Assembly (NCBI GenBank): GCA_965226785.1
Contig: CBDDEC010000002.1
Span: 1-64,000 of the forward strand
Direction: 5' to 3'
Length of the DNA stretch: 64,000 nucleotides
DNA from: CBDDEC01 sp965226785
GTDB taxonomy: Bacteria > Chloroflexota > Dehalococcoidia > UBA2979
Shown: positions 17,094 through 24,968 of the stretch, one piece after another
How positions within the stretch are numbered: the first letter of the stretch is position 1
How the letters are laid out: each line of letters starts with the position of its first letter
Translations under genes and position numbers: made by a program
Notes under the pieces: generated by a model
What the model saw: the letters and a program-made list of their open reading frames with translations, nothing else
Databases searched by the model: none
What the model was told of the DNA's origin: nothing

Positions 17094-18575
17094 GATTCCG
17101 GCCCCCGGGCACTCAGCGCCGACGAGTTGGCCAGCATGATTCTGGCGGTACATGGATCTGCTGCATTGAGATTCATGTACCGCGACGGCCACATGCGCAC
17201 CGACCTCACGCCCCCGCGCCGGTGGGCGGGGAGCGAGACGGCATTGCGATTCGTGCGGGCCCTCGGCTTCCCGGACGAGTTCGCCGGAGCGCCCGCAGGG
17301 GCGCGGCCCCCGTTTATCGAGGTCGACGGTCCGGTTCACCTCGGTCCGCTGCACGACTTTCAGGAAGAAATCGCCGGCAAGATTGCTGAGTTCCTCCGAG
17401 AATCTCCGCCGGGCCGCGGTCTGATCTCGTTGCCGACCGGGGCCGGGAAGACCCGTGTCGTGACCGAGACCCTGACCCGTTCATTCATGGAAGGGGCGCT
17501 CGACGAGTGCGTACTGTGGCTCGCGGATCGGGAGGAACTGTGCGAGCAGGCCGTTCAGAGCTGGCGGGAGGTGTGGAAGACCAGAGGACCCGCCGAACCG
17601 CTGAGGATCAGCCGGCTCTGGGGCAGCACGAACGATCGCGTCGAGGACGTCCAGGAGAGGAACCACGTCGTGGTCGCCACGTTCCAGTCGCTCGTCCGGC
17701 GCGTCGAACAGACGAAGTTTGACTGGCTCACACGGGCGGCATGCGTCGTGATCGACGAGGCGCATGGCTCCGTCACGCCGTCGTACACGACGATTCTCAA
17801 TCAGCTCGGACTCACGCCCCGCGAGACCCCAATTCCGCTCATCGGGCTGACGGCGACGCCCTTCCGCGGTGGTGCCGAGGACGGGAGCGCGGAAACCACT
17901 CGCCTCGTCAGACGCTACGGCGGCCGCCGGTTCGATCACGGCGTATTCAGCGAAGACGGCTCCTACCCGCGGCTGCGGCGGATGGGAGTGCTATCCGACG
18001 CCGAGTTCGCGCGGCTCGATGGCGTGTCGTTTGAACTCTCGGAGACCGAACTGGAGCAGTTCCGCCAGTTCGACCGTCTCCCCGCCAATGTCGAGGCGCG
18101 CATCGGGCGCGATCATGGTCGGAACGATCGCATCATCGCGCGGATTGCCGGGCTCCCGCGCGAGTGGCCGACACTGGTGTTCGCCGCATCCGTCGATCAC
18201 GCGGAGTGGCTCGCTGCGGAGCTCTCCGTGCGCGGCATCACCGCCCAGGCAGTTTCTTCGCGGACCGACCCCGTCGCCCGCAGGCACGCAATCGAGGGGT
18301 TCAGAAGGAACGATATCCAGGTGCTCACCAACTACGGAGTCCTCACCACCGGCTTCGATGCACCGAAGACACGGGCCGTGTTCGTCACCCGGCCGATATA
18401 CAGCCCTGGGCTCTATCAGCAGGTGGTGGGGCGAGGACTGCGTGGGCCGACGAACGGTGGCACGGACTCTTGCCTGATCGTGAACGTCGCAGACAACCTG
18501 GAGCAGTACGGGACCGAACTCGCGTTCCTTGAGTTCGAGGATCTCTGGCTGCGGGTACGTGGCGCGTTGTACTGA
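17094..18575 (+). CDS. SF2 DEAD/DEAH-box helicase, N-terminally truncated
   Basis: About 490 residues of a superfamily 2 helicase/translocase: motif I LPTGAGKTR, motif II VVIDEAH, motif III LTATPF, then domain 2 with LTTGFDAPKTRAVFVTRP and motif VI VVGRGLRG. The open frame has no start. It runs out of the truncated IS6 copy, so an N-terminal domain is lost (in phage-defence and restriction helicases this is often a nuclease or PLD domain). About 80 residues before motif I (ELASMILAVHG onward) appear native. Given its neighbours it is probably a remnant of a restriction or defence helicase, but the system cannot be named. Confidence 0.75.
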   Translation, partial: DSGPRALSADELASMILAVHGSAALRFMYRDGHMRTDLTPPRRWAGSETALRFVRALGFPDEFAGAPAGARPPFIEVDGPVHLGPLHDFQEEIAGKIAEFLRESPPGRGLISLPTGAGKTRVVTETLTRSFMEGALDECVLWLADREELCEQAVQSWREVWKTRGPAEPLRISRLWGSTNDRVEDVQERNHVVVATFQSLVRRVEQTKFDWLTRAACVVIDEAHGSVTPSYTTILNQLGLTPRETPIPLIGLTATPFRGGAEDGSAETTRLVRRYGGRRFDHGVFSEDGSYPRLRRMGVLSDAEFARLDGVSFELSETELEQFRQFDRLPANVEARIGRDHGRNDRIIARIAGLPREWPTLVFAASVDHAEWLAAELSVRGITAQAVSSRTDPVARRHAIEGFRRNDIQVLTNYGVLTTGFDAPKTRAVFVTRPIYSPGLYQQVVGRGLRGPTNGGTDSCLIVNVADNLEQYGTELAFLEFEDLWLRVRGALY

Positions 18576-18601
18576 TCACCGGCGCCACAGGGTTGCAGGC
18601 G

Positions 18602-18844
18602 GACGCCCGCAAACGTGGTGGCGTAGAGAGCTCAAGCGCGCGCCGTCCAGGGAGAGCTCCCCCGAAGGCGGCCTCTCCGACCACGGGGACGACGGGTATG
18701 CCGTGATGCTCGCGCTGGCGAGAAAGATCGTCGCAGGCGAGGACGACGCCGGCTCGGTCGAGTCGGTGTTCGCCCAGGCGCAGCAGATCGCGGCAGAGGT
18801 CAAGGCACTGCTTGTCGACGCCGCCGTGTGGGGCCTCTTGCGCT
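18602..18844 (+). pseudogene. C-terminal fragment of a phage-type protein
   Basis: The frame with WWRRELKRAPSR, GGLSDHGDDGYAVMLALA and VESVFAQAQQIAAEVKALL is protein-like. The HGDDGYAVMLALA piece resembles the end of terminase-like nucleases, where a conserved Asp-rich segment precedes a helical tail. There is no start codon, and the downstream side is cut by the IS3 remnant. Assignment is tentative. Confidence 0.35.
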
Positions 18845-19567
18845 GCACGGCAGGCTCGGCCCGGGAGTTCCGGTAGGTACCGGTGCGCCCTCGCGGAACT
18901 GCCACTGGACCGTGAATCGCAAGCGAGTGCAACGGCTCTGGCGTGAGGAGGGGCTGCGCGTCCCGGCGAAACGCCGCAAGCGTCAGCGTCCGGGAGACTC
19001 GGCGGTGCCCGCCGCCAGACTGCGGGCCGAGCGGCCGAACCACGTCTGGGCGCTGGACTTCCAGTTCGACCAGACCGCGGACGGGCGGGTCCTGAAGCTG
19101 CTCAACGTGGTCGACGAGCACACACGGGAGGCGCTGGCGGTGGTGGCCGCCAGGCGCATCAACGCCGACGCCACCGCCGCCACGCTCGACCGGATCGTCG
19201 CCGGGCGCGGGACGGCGCCGGGGTACATCCGCTGCGACAACGGGCCCGAGCTCACGGCCAACGCCCTCCGCGACTGGTGCCGGTTCTCCGGCACGGGCAG
19301 CAGCTACATCGAGCCCGGCGCGCCGTGGGAGAATCCGTACGTCGAGTCGTTCAACGGGCGGTTGCGCGACGAGTTCCTGGCCGTCGAGCAGTTCGACAGC
19401 CTGCTCGAGGTGCAGGTGCTGATCGAGGACTGGCGGATCGAGTACAACACGAAGCGCCCGCACAGCAGCCTGGGCTGGCTCGCCCCGGCTGCCTACGCCG
19501 AGCGCTGGGAGGCTCAGCTACACGCTGGACTCTCATAAGCGGTGGTCTCGCGTAGGGGGTCCGGTCA
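18845..19567 (+). mobile_element. IS3-family remnant
   Basis: Contains the 3' part of an OrfB gene and an apparent right end GGGGTCCGGTCA at about 19556-19567, the TCA finish typical of IS3 elements. OrfA, the left end and the start of OrfB are missing. Confidence 0.6.
18906..19538 (+). pseudogene. IS3-family transposase OrfB, N-terminally truncated
   Basis: From WTVNRKRVQRLWREEGLRVP through the rve core: Asp in HVWALDFQFDQT, Asp in GYIRCDNGPELTA and Glu in NPYVESFNGRLRDEFL, then the standard C-terminus RPHSSLGWLAPAAYAE. The HTH_21 region upstream (YRRI... in the family) is degenerate or frameshifted, and OrfA is absent. Confidence 0.75.
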
Positions 19568-19764
19568 CCGCGGCTGAGCACATCCCCTATCTGGTCCTTT
19601 CCTACGGCGGGCCGAACGCCACTTTGCCCGATCTCGTTTCCACGGTGGAACGCTACCGCCGCGTCGCGACCGCACGCGAAATTCCGTACCGACACCTACA
19701 GTCGATCTCGTCGGAGGCCAAGAATGCCGGCAACCGCGAACTCCTCGTCGTCGCCAGTCACTGA
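19567..19764 (+). pseudogene. DNA adenine methylase C-terminal fragment
   Basis: An open frame following the IS3 end reads AAEHIPYLVLSYGGPNATLP, DLVSTVERY, EIPYRHLQS, NRELLVVASH. This matches the last 60 or so residues of D12-class adenine-specific DNA methyltransferases (the VLSY strand followed by the final ELLV strand). Its stop lies 40 bases inside the ParB-like gene. Such overlap suggests methylase and ParB were neighbours in a phage or island operon before the IS3 hit. Confidence 0.5.
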
Positions 19765-20401
19765 CGGGCACCTCATCCGCATCAGCTTGGGGCGGCTCCA
19801 TCCGCACCCGGCCAATGCCAACGTGATGTCGGAGGGACGCCGCCAGAAGCTCGCCCGCAACATCGAGCGGCAGGGTCGCTACCCCCCGCTGGTGGTGCGG
19901 CCACACCCCGAGCTCGAGAGGGACTACCAGATCCTGGACGGACACCAGCGCGCCGAGGTGCTCCGAGAGTTGGGCCGTGACGACGTGCTCTGCTTCGTCT
20001 GGCCGTGCGACGACACCACCGCGCGTGTGCTCCTCGCCACCCTCAACCGCCTCGAAGGCGAGGACGTGCCGGCCAGGCGGGCCGAGTTGCTGGATGAGCT
20101 GATCGCGCTGCTGCCGGCAGAGGAGCTGGCGCTGCTGCTGCCCGAGGACGCGATGGCGATCGAGCACACGCTGCAGCTGATCGATCTCGACCCCGACGCC
20201 CTGCTGGCGGAGCTGACGGCGGCGGCGGAGCGGGAGGCGGCGCAGGGACCGAGGCTGATCTCCTTCGCCGTCGACCGCGACGACGAGCCCGTCATCGAAG
20301 AAGCGATTCGGCAGGCCGCCGCGGACCTCGACGGCCGCAACCGTCGCGGCGGCGCCCTGGCCGCGATCTGCCGCGCCCACCTGGAGGAGATCGATGCCTG
20401 A
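19724..20401 (+). CDS. ParB/Srx-fold nuclease-like protein
   Basis: 225 residues. The N-terminal ParB domain has RISLGRLHPHPANANVM, SEGRRQKLARNIERQGRYPP, LVVRPHP and a DGHQRAEVLRELG loop with the GHQR version of the family's G-x-x-R motif. After residue 110 it is helical and leucine/glutamate rich with no HTH of the chromosomal ParB type. Proteins of this type occur beside methylases and terminases in phages and islands, which fits here: methylase tail before, small protein and TerL after, all overlapping. The next gene's start overlaps this stop (ATGCCTGA). Confidence 0.75.
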   Translation: MPATANSSSSPVTDGHLIRISLGRLHPHPANANVMSEGRRQKLARNIERQGRYPPLVVRPHPELERDYQILDGHQRAEVLRELGRDDVLCFVWPCDDTTARVLLATLNRLEGEDVPARRAELLDELIALLPAEELALLLPEDAMAIEHTLQLIDLDPDALLAELTAAAEREAAQGPRLISFAVDRDDEPVIEEAIRQAAADLDGRNRRGGALAAICRAHLEEIDA

Positions 20402-20902
20402 GAACACCCGCCAGCGGGAGGCCTTCAACCGCTACTGGGAGCTCGGGGCGGAGCGCTCGATCGAGCGCCTGCACCAGTCCCTCGCGCGTGCGGGGAAGGC
20501 GCCGACCCCACGCACGCTCTACGAGTGGTCGGCGGCGAACCATTGACAGGACCGCATCGCCGACCTCGATCGGAAGACCGGGGAGGCCGAGGACGAGGCG
20601 CGCATCGCCACGATCCGCGAGATGCAGGAGCGCCAGGCGAGAGAAGCGCTGCTGCTGCAGCAGAAGGGCGCTGAGTGGCTGGCCCCCGTTTCCGCGGAGG
20701 AGGCGACGCCCGACGCGGCAATCCGCGCGATCGTCGAGGGCGCCAAGCTCGAGCGCCTCGCTCGTGGCGAGGCGACCGCGCGCACCGAACAGCGCGACAT
20801 CACGGACGAGCGGCTGAAGGAGCTCAGCGATGACGAACTCGACCGTCTCCTTGACCAGCTGGGAGAGGGCGTGGGGGGAGAAGGCGCGGCGGAACCCCGC
20901 TG
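20394..20902 (+). pseudogene. Phage small-terminase-like protein with in-frame TGA at 20544
   Basis: The ATG at 20394 overlaps the ParB-like stop. Codons 1-50 (PENTRQREAFNRYWELG, PTPRTLYEWSAANH) look like an HTH-type terminase small subunit. Codon 51 is TGA, after which the same frame continues QDRIADLDRKTGEAEDEAR to 20902 with normal composition. Trp (TGG) is the natural residue in the HWQDRI-type motif, so a G-to-A change is likely. The end overlaps the TerL start by about 70 bases. Either a recent nonsense mutation or a sequencing error; the rest of the operon is intact. Confidence 0.5.
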
Positions 20903-22548
20903 ACCCCTGGGCCTGGGCGATGGCACACCGCCGGGTCGGCGAGCGGAGCCTCACGCACCTCCCGGCGCTCGCGGATATCGCTCGCGACGCCCACCCGCTC
21001 GTCGTCGTCATGAAGTCGGCGCAGGTCGGTCTCACCGAGCTGGCGGTCAACCTCGCACTGCATGCAGCCGACACCGGCTACGCGGGCCGCGGCAACGTGC
21101 TCTTCCTGATGCCCAACCAGAACCAGATGGACGATTTCGCCCGGTCCCGCTTCGACCGCGCGATCCAGGACAGCGCGTACCTGAGAGAGCGCCTTCAGCC
21201 TGAGCCCCCGCGGCGCAAGGGTGCGGACAGCATGCGCCTGAAGCGGGTCGGCGATGGCTACATCTACTTGCGCGGGGCTGACAGCCAGCGGCAGATCGCG
21301 AGCGTGGACGCCGACCTCGTCATCCTCGATGAGTTCGACCAGATGGGTGAGGGCGTGCTCGAGCTCGCCGAGAAGCGGATCGCCTCCAGCCGGGCCGGCC
21401 GCATCGTGGTCGCCTCGACGCCGCGCTACCCGGAGGCCGGCATCGACGCGCTGTTCCGGGAGTCGGACCGCCGCCGCTACCTGCTGCCCTGTCCGTCCTG
21501 CGGCCTGGAGCAGGCGCTCACTTGGGCTGCGAACGTCGACCAGGAGCGCGCGCTCGTCGTCTGCACGGAGTGCCGTGAGCCGATGGACGTGGGCGTGAAG
21601 GGGCGCTGGGTGGCTGAGGCGCCGGGCAACGCGATGATCCGCGGCTATCACCTGAGCCGGCTGTACAGCCCGTGGGCCGACATCAAGGCGATGATCGCAG
21701 CCAGCCAGTCGCCGACCCCCCGCGGTCAGCAGGAGTTCCGCAACTCCGATCTGGGGCAGGCCTTCGTGGTCGAGGGCGGGGGCTTGACGCTGGACGTCCT
21801 CGACCGTTGCCGTGAGGAGTACTCCCTCGAGGAGTACGCCGGTGAGCGCTGCGTGATGGGTGTGGACGTCGGGATCAAGCTCCACGTGGTGATCAGAGAG
21901 CTCTCGGAGCAGGCGCGTGAGGACCCGGCGCGGCCTCGCCCTCTCTGGTTCGCCGGCATCGTTGATGCCTTCGAGGACCTCGAGGCATTGATGGAACGGT
22001 TCAACGTGGCGGGCACGGTGATCGACGCCCAGCCGGAGGTGCACAAGGTGGCGGAGTTCGCGCGGCGGCATCCGCTGCAGGTGCGCGTCGCCTGGTATGG
22101 GCGGCAGGATTCCGGGTTCGAGTGGGTGTCGGCCCAGGACGGCCGTCCGGACGGGCTAAGGCTGAACCGGCTGGAAGCGCTGGAGCACGCGTTTCAGCGA
22201 TTCCACGACCGCTTGGCTGCGCTGCCGGCCGAGGCGCGGCAGCTGGGCGGCGGGTCCCGGCGCGGCCACGGCGAGTACTACCGCGAGCTGCGGGCGCTCC
22301 AGCGCACGCTCGAGCAGGACGCGCAGGGGAACTGGCGCGAGCGGTGGTTCGACCGCGGGCTGCCCGATCACTTCGCGCACGCCGAGGTCTACTGTCTGTT
22401 CGGCGAGGAGCTCGTGCCGCCGCCGGCGGTCGACATCGAGGCGCTGCATCGGGGACTCGAGAACCCCTGGCCCCTCCCGGGCCACGGTTCGCTGCCAAGC
22501 GGCGACGGGGGCTGGGGCTTCGGCAGGTCGAGCGACCGCTGGGGATGA
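20830..22548 (+). CDS. Phage terminase large subunit (GpA type)
   Basis: 572-residue DNA-packaging ATPase/nuclease. The ATPase half has a Walker A-like MKSAQVGLTE (61-70) and Walker B LVILDEFDQ, with STPRYPEAG as coupling motif. A zinc finger is formed by CPSC and CTEC, typical of the GpA family. The nuclease half has MGVDVGIKLHVV, GTVIDAQPEVHK and the PDHFAHAEVYC end with the last metal ligand. It would cut concatemeric DNA and pump it into a procapsid. The portal and capsid genes expected downstream are missing; instead a transposase scrap and an integrase follow, so this is a prophage or GTA/satellite remnant. Confidence 0.85.
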   Translation: MTNSTVSLTSWERAWGEKARRNPADPWAWAMAHRRVGERSLTHLPALADIARDAHPLVVVMKSAQVGLTELAVNLALHAADTGYAGRGNVLFLMPNQNQMDDFARSRFDRAIQDSAYLRERLQPEPPRRKGADSMRLKRVGDGYIYLRGADSQRQIASVDADLVILDEFDQMGEGVLELAEKRIASSRAGRIVVASTPRYPEAGIDALFRESDRRRYLLPCPSCGLEQALTWAANVDQERALVVCTECREPMDVGVKGRWVAEAPGNAMIRGYHLSRLYSPWADIKAMIAASQSPTPRGQQEFRNSDLGQAFVVEGGGLTLDVLDRCREEYSLEEYAGERCVMGVDVGIKLHVVIRELSEQAREDPARPRPLWFAGIVDAFEDLEALMERFNVAGTVIDAQPEVHKVAEFARRHPLQVRVAWYGRQDSGFEWVSAQDGRPDGLRLNRLEALEHAFQRFHDRLAALPAEARQLGGGSRRGHGEYYRELRALQRTLEQDAQGNWRERWFDRGLPDHFAHAEVYCLFGEELVPPPAVDIEALHRGLENPWPLPGHGSLPSGDGGWGFGRSSDRWG

Positions 22549-22616
22549 CAAAGAGCCCGGAGACAGCGCCCAGCTCCCAAGAAACTTCAGGGGGCCTGCG
22601 GCGCTCTCAGCCTGTG

Positions 22617-22652
22617 TTTTTCCTGAAGTTTCCCTGAAGTCGGCGAATCTGA
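22617..22652. repeat. Direct-repeat partner upstream of integrase
   Basis: TCCTGAAGTTTCCCTGAAGT followed by a TCTGAG tail. A similar sequence, CCCTGCAGTTTCCCTGCAGT with ATCTGAG, lies just beyond the integrase gene at 23829-23862. Each holds two CCTGNAGT units. Placement on both sides of a tyrosine recombinase suggests arm-type binding sites. Confidence 0.45.
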
Positions 22653-22706
22653 GCGCCGGATTGTGTAGCTGAGACCTCCCCGGCGATTGCCGGACCATGT
22701 GACACG

Positions 22707-22850
22707 CTGAAGCGGGAGTTCCTGGACGGCAAGGGCTTCGCGTCGATCGCCGAGGCGCAGGCAGCGATCGACGCCTGGGTGCACGACTACAACCACTGCC
22801 GCGAGCACATCGCGTCCGTAGCCGGCGCTCCACTTGACTTGATGCGGTAG
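22707..22850 (+). pseudogene. Transposase C-terminal scrap (IS481/IS3 type)
   Basis: LKREFLDGKGFASIAEAQAA, IDAWVHDYNHCREH and SVAGAPLDLMR before the TAG at 22850. This is the conserved tail of integrase-core transposases in which the catalytic Glu region (LKREFL) leads to the YN-x-RPH-like segment. Only about 47 codons remain. Confidence 0.55.
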
Positions 22851-22860
22851 GAGAGCGTCC

Positions 22861-23787
22861 ATGCTGAGGATGAATGCCGCACCGTCGCTCGACGACCTCA
22901 GCGCGCTGTACCTCTTGCGCTGTGAGGTCGAGGGTAAGTCCGCGCAGACCGTGCGCGCCTACCGCGAGACGCTGGGACGCTTCCGTCGCGCTGTCGTGGT
23001 CGACGATGCGGCGGCCGTCACGCCGGGGGACGTCTACCGCTACCTCGGTGGCTTCTCTCACCTCAGCCTCGAGACGCGGCACCGCTACTTCCGCGAGGTC
23101 CGCTGCTTCTTCAACTGGCTGGTCGACGGGCGCTACCTCCACGAGAACCCGTTCCGAGGGATCAAGAACGTCCGGCTGCCACAGCGCATCGTCGAGCCGT
23201 TCTCGCCAGCCGACATCGCGCAGCTGATGGCGGCGTGCGATTCAGCCACCGCGCTCGGTCTGCGGGATCGTGCGATGGTGCTGTGCTTGCTCGACACAGG
23301 GCTCCGGTGTTCAGAGCTCGTTCAGCTCACGCTCGATGACCTCGACCTCGACACGCGCCGGCTGCGCGTACGCCACGGCAAGGGCAACAAGCAGCGCGTG
23401 GTGCCGTTCGCGGCGCACTGTCGCGCCGCCCTCGAGCGCTACCTCGAGCGGCGGGGCACGGCCCCGGGTCCGCTCTTCGTAGCGGCCAGCCACCTTGGTG
23501 TGCTGAAGCCAGCTACCGCGCTCCGACCGAACGGACTCAAGCAGATGCTGCGGCGCCTCGGGCGACGCACTGGGGTGGCGAAGGTGCACGCGCACCGCTT
23601 CCGTCACACCTTCGCGACCTGGGCGATCGCGCACGACGCCCGAGAGCTCGACGTACAGTACCTGCTCGGACACTCCTCTCCCGACATGGTGCGGCGGTAC
23701 AGCTCCGCCTACCGCTCAGAGCAGGCGGCACTGCGCCACCATCGCTTCTCCCCGGGCGACCAGATGATCGGCCCGGTGTCTCGCTGA
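22861..23787 (+). CDS. Tyrosine recombinase (phage/island integrase, Xer-like)
   Basis: 308-residue site-specific recombinase. N-terminal SAM-like DNA-binding domain (about 8-95), catalytic domain with Arg149 in DTGLRCSEL, Lys in HGKGNKQR (174/177), HAHRFRHTFA (His245, Arg248), GHSS (His271) and nucleophile Tyr280 in MVRRYSSAY. All catalytic residues are present. The start at 22861 has AGGAGAG upstream. Two repeats flank the gene, and a tRNA-Gly 3' fragment (likely attachment site) lies 104 bases downstream, the usual arrangement for an integrating element. Confidence 0.88.
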   Translation: MLRMNAAPSLDDLSALYLLRCEVEGKSAQTVRAYRETLGRFRRAVVVDDAAAVTPGDVYRYLGGFSHLSLETRHRYFREVRCFFNWLVDGRYLHENPFRGIKNVRLPQRIVEPFSPADIAQLMAACDSATALGLRDRAMVLCLLDTGLRCSELVQLTLDDLDLDTRRLRVRHGKGNKQRVVPFAAHCRAALERYLERRGTAPGPLFVAASHLGVLKPATALRPNGLKQMLRRLGRRTGVAKVHAHRFRHTFATWAIAHDARELDVQYLLGHSSPDMVRRYSSAYRSEQAALRHHRFSPGDQMIGPVSR

Positions 23788-23828
23788 GCCCGCCTCAGAA
23801 GCGGCACCGAGCGGGCCCCTGACCTGCG

Positions 23829-23862
23829 ATTCCCCTGCAGTTTCCCTGCAGTCTCACATCTG
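23829..23862. repeat. Direct-repeat partner downstream of integrase
   Basis: CCCTGCAGTTTCCCTGCAGT then TCACATCTGAG. It matches the repeat at 22617-22652 in layout and at roughly three quarters of positions. It lies between the integrase stop and the tRNA-Gly fragment, a fitting place for integrase arm sites. Confidence 0.45.
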
Positions 23863-23890
23863 AGTTATGTCGCCTGCTGCGGCAACCGGC

Positions 23891-23939
23891 GTGCTTCCCA
23901 AGCAGAGGGTCGAGGGTTCGAATCCCTTCTCCCGCTCCA
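23891..23939 (+). tRNA. tRNA-Gly (CCC) 3'-end fragment; probable attachment site
   Basis: Contains an anticodon-loop sequence CTTCCCAAG (anticodon CCC), the T-arm GAGGGTTCGAATCCCTT and the acceptor strand CTCCCGCTCCA including CCA-like end. The 5' half (acceptor, D-arm) is absent upstream, so this is not a working gene. Phage and island integrases commonly use the 3' half of a tRNA as attP/attB, and the tyrosine recombinase ends 104 bases upstream. Confidence 0.65.
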
Positions 23940-23962
23940 ACTTCGCCACCCCATGGCTGTGA

Positions 23963-24067
23963 GGTTCCGGTAGCTAGGCGACACCCTGGCGCCGGTACCT
24001 GCACGACACTTCGCGGACGCGGCTCCGGTACGCAGGCGACACTGGCTCCGGTAGCCGGGCGACACCT
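23963..24067. repeat. Four imperfect ~23-bp direct repeats
   Basis: Units begin at 23963, 23988, 24021 and 24044 with the consensus GGYKCCGGTASSYRSRCGACAC. On the other strand they read GTGTCGCC(T)GGnTACCGGAGCC. Multiple terminal repeats of this type occur at the ends of IS21-like and related elements. A short frame starting MLVELGLVEQR at 24139 recalls the start of IS481-type transposases but soon breaks. A decayed IS end is the best reading. Confidence 0.45.
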
Positions 24068-24480
24068 GGCTGCTCTTCCTGGTCCTGCTCGATGGCCCCT
24101 CCCGGTGGACGATCCCGTCCGCAGCGGAGGAGGCCGCCATGCTGGTGGAGTTGGGGCTCGTGGAACAGCGGCGCAGGCGCTCGCAACGCTGCTGGTACGT
24201 GAGTGCGTGGCGCACTCTGTCGCCTCTGGGACCAGGCGACGATCGGAACCGGCGCCGTTTTCGACAAAAGCATGAGCAGACGGGCCGATCCGGGCCAGTC
24301 CAGCCCCGTTCCGGGCGAATCCCGGGCTGAGCACCCATTCGGAGGCCTCGAGGTGGCGGCACCTCGACAGCATGACGACGAGCAGCCGGCCGATGCCTGA
24401 AAAGCCTTACGGCTCTAGGAATAGTCAGTGGAATGATCCGCCCGCCGATGATGCCAGACGACTCGCGATCGGGCGGCGCG
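24068..24480. other. Intergenic stretch with IS scrap, no intact gene
   Basis: After the repeat cluster there is a short transposase-like start (24139) and nothing else recognisable. From about 24330 the sequence resembles, inverted and clearly diverged, the 34730-34866 region. The two are distant relatives that precede the two phage-type genes at 24576 and 34681. Confidence 0.4.
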
Positions 24481-24483
24481 GGT

Positions 24484-24575
24484 GTTGACACATGTTGACA
24501 CGAATGGCCACTATAAAAGAGGGGAATGGCCATTGACACCATGTTGACGTCAAAAGAGGGGCATGGCGAGAACCG
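24484..24575 (+). promoter_or_regulatory. TTGACAC-repeat promoter region of phage-type gene
   Basis: Contains TTGACACATGTTGACAC, then two CTATAAAAGAGGGG/TCAAAAGAGGGG-like units before the start at 24576. The homologous region on the minus strand at 34682-34735 holds the same TTGACACATGTTGACAC directly followed by TATAAAAG. The shared TTGACAC pairs could be -35 hexamers or operator half-sites. Here the region has gained an extra internal repeat. Confidence 0.4.
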
Positions 24576-24968
24576 ATGACGACGACTGTAGCCTGGCGGG
24601 GCGTGTTCCTCGAGCGGCTCAAGGCTACGGCCAATGTCGCGCTCGCAGCCACCGGGGCGGGCGTGACCCGCCAGAACGCCTATCAGACACGTAGCCGGAA
24701 CAAGAGGTTCAGGCGCCAGTGGGACGAGGCGCTCGCGCAGGCCGTGGATCTGCTCGCCGGCGAGGCCCGGCGGCGTGCTACGGGCATGAACCGCGATGTC
24801 TGGTACGCCGGCAGGGTCGTGGGGTCGGAGCGCGTCTACTCGGACGCGCTGCTCATGTTTCTGCTCAAGGCGCACCGGCCGACTATGTACCGCGACAACG
24901 TCGCGGTGGAGCACTCGGGCGGCATGGAGATCGCGGGCGACCGCAAGGTCACGTTCGAGTTCGTGCGG
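24576..24968 (+). CDS. Phage small-terminase-like/HTH protein, 3'-truncated
   Basis: About 131 codons from ATG 24576. An N-terminal helix-turn-helix-like part has GVFLERLKATANVALAA then GVTRQNAYQTRSRN; a helical middle (RRQWDEALAQAVDLLAGEA, RRATG) precedes DVWYAGRVVGSERVYSDALL. The pattern of an HTH followed by a region on modified array lookups fits phage DNA-binding/small terminase-like proteins. The gene is cut at 24969 by element A, which supplies a false C-terminus. A homologue with about 85-90 per cent similarity lies inverted at 34286-34681, also truncated at nearly the same codon, but by an IS110. Confidence 0.6.

Noticed and set aside
23795..24373. Minus-strand protein with GEGIRTLDPLLGKHA
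   Set aside because: This peptide is the well-known false translation of tRNA-gene antisense sequence; here it overlaps the tRNA-Gly fragment.
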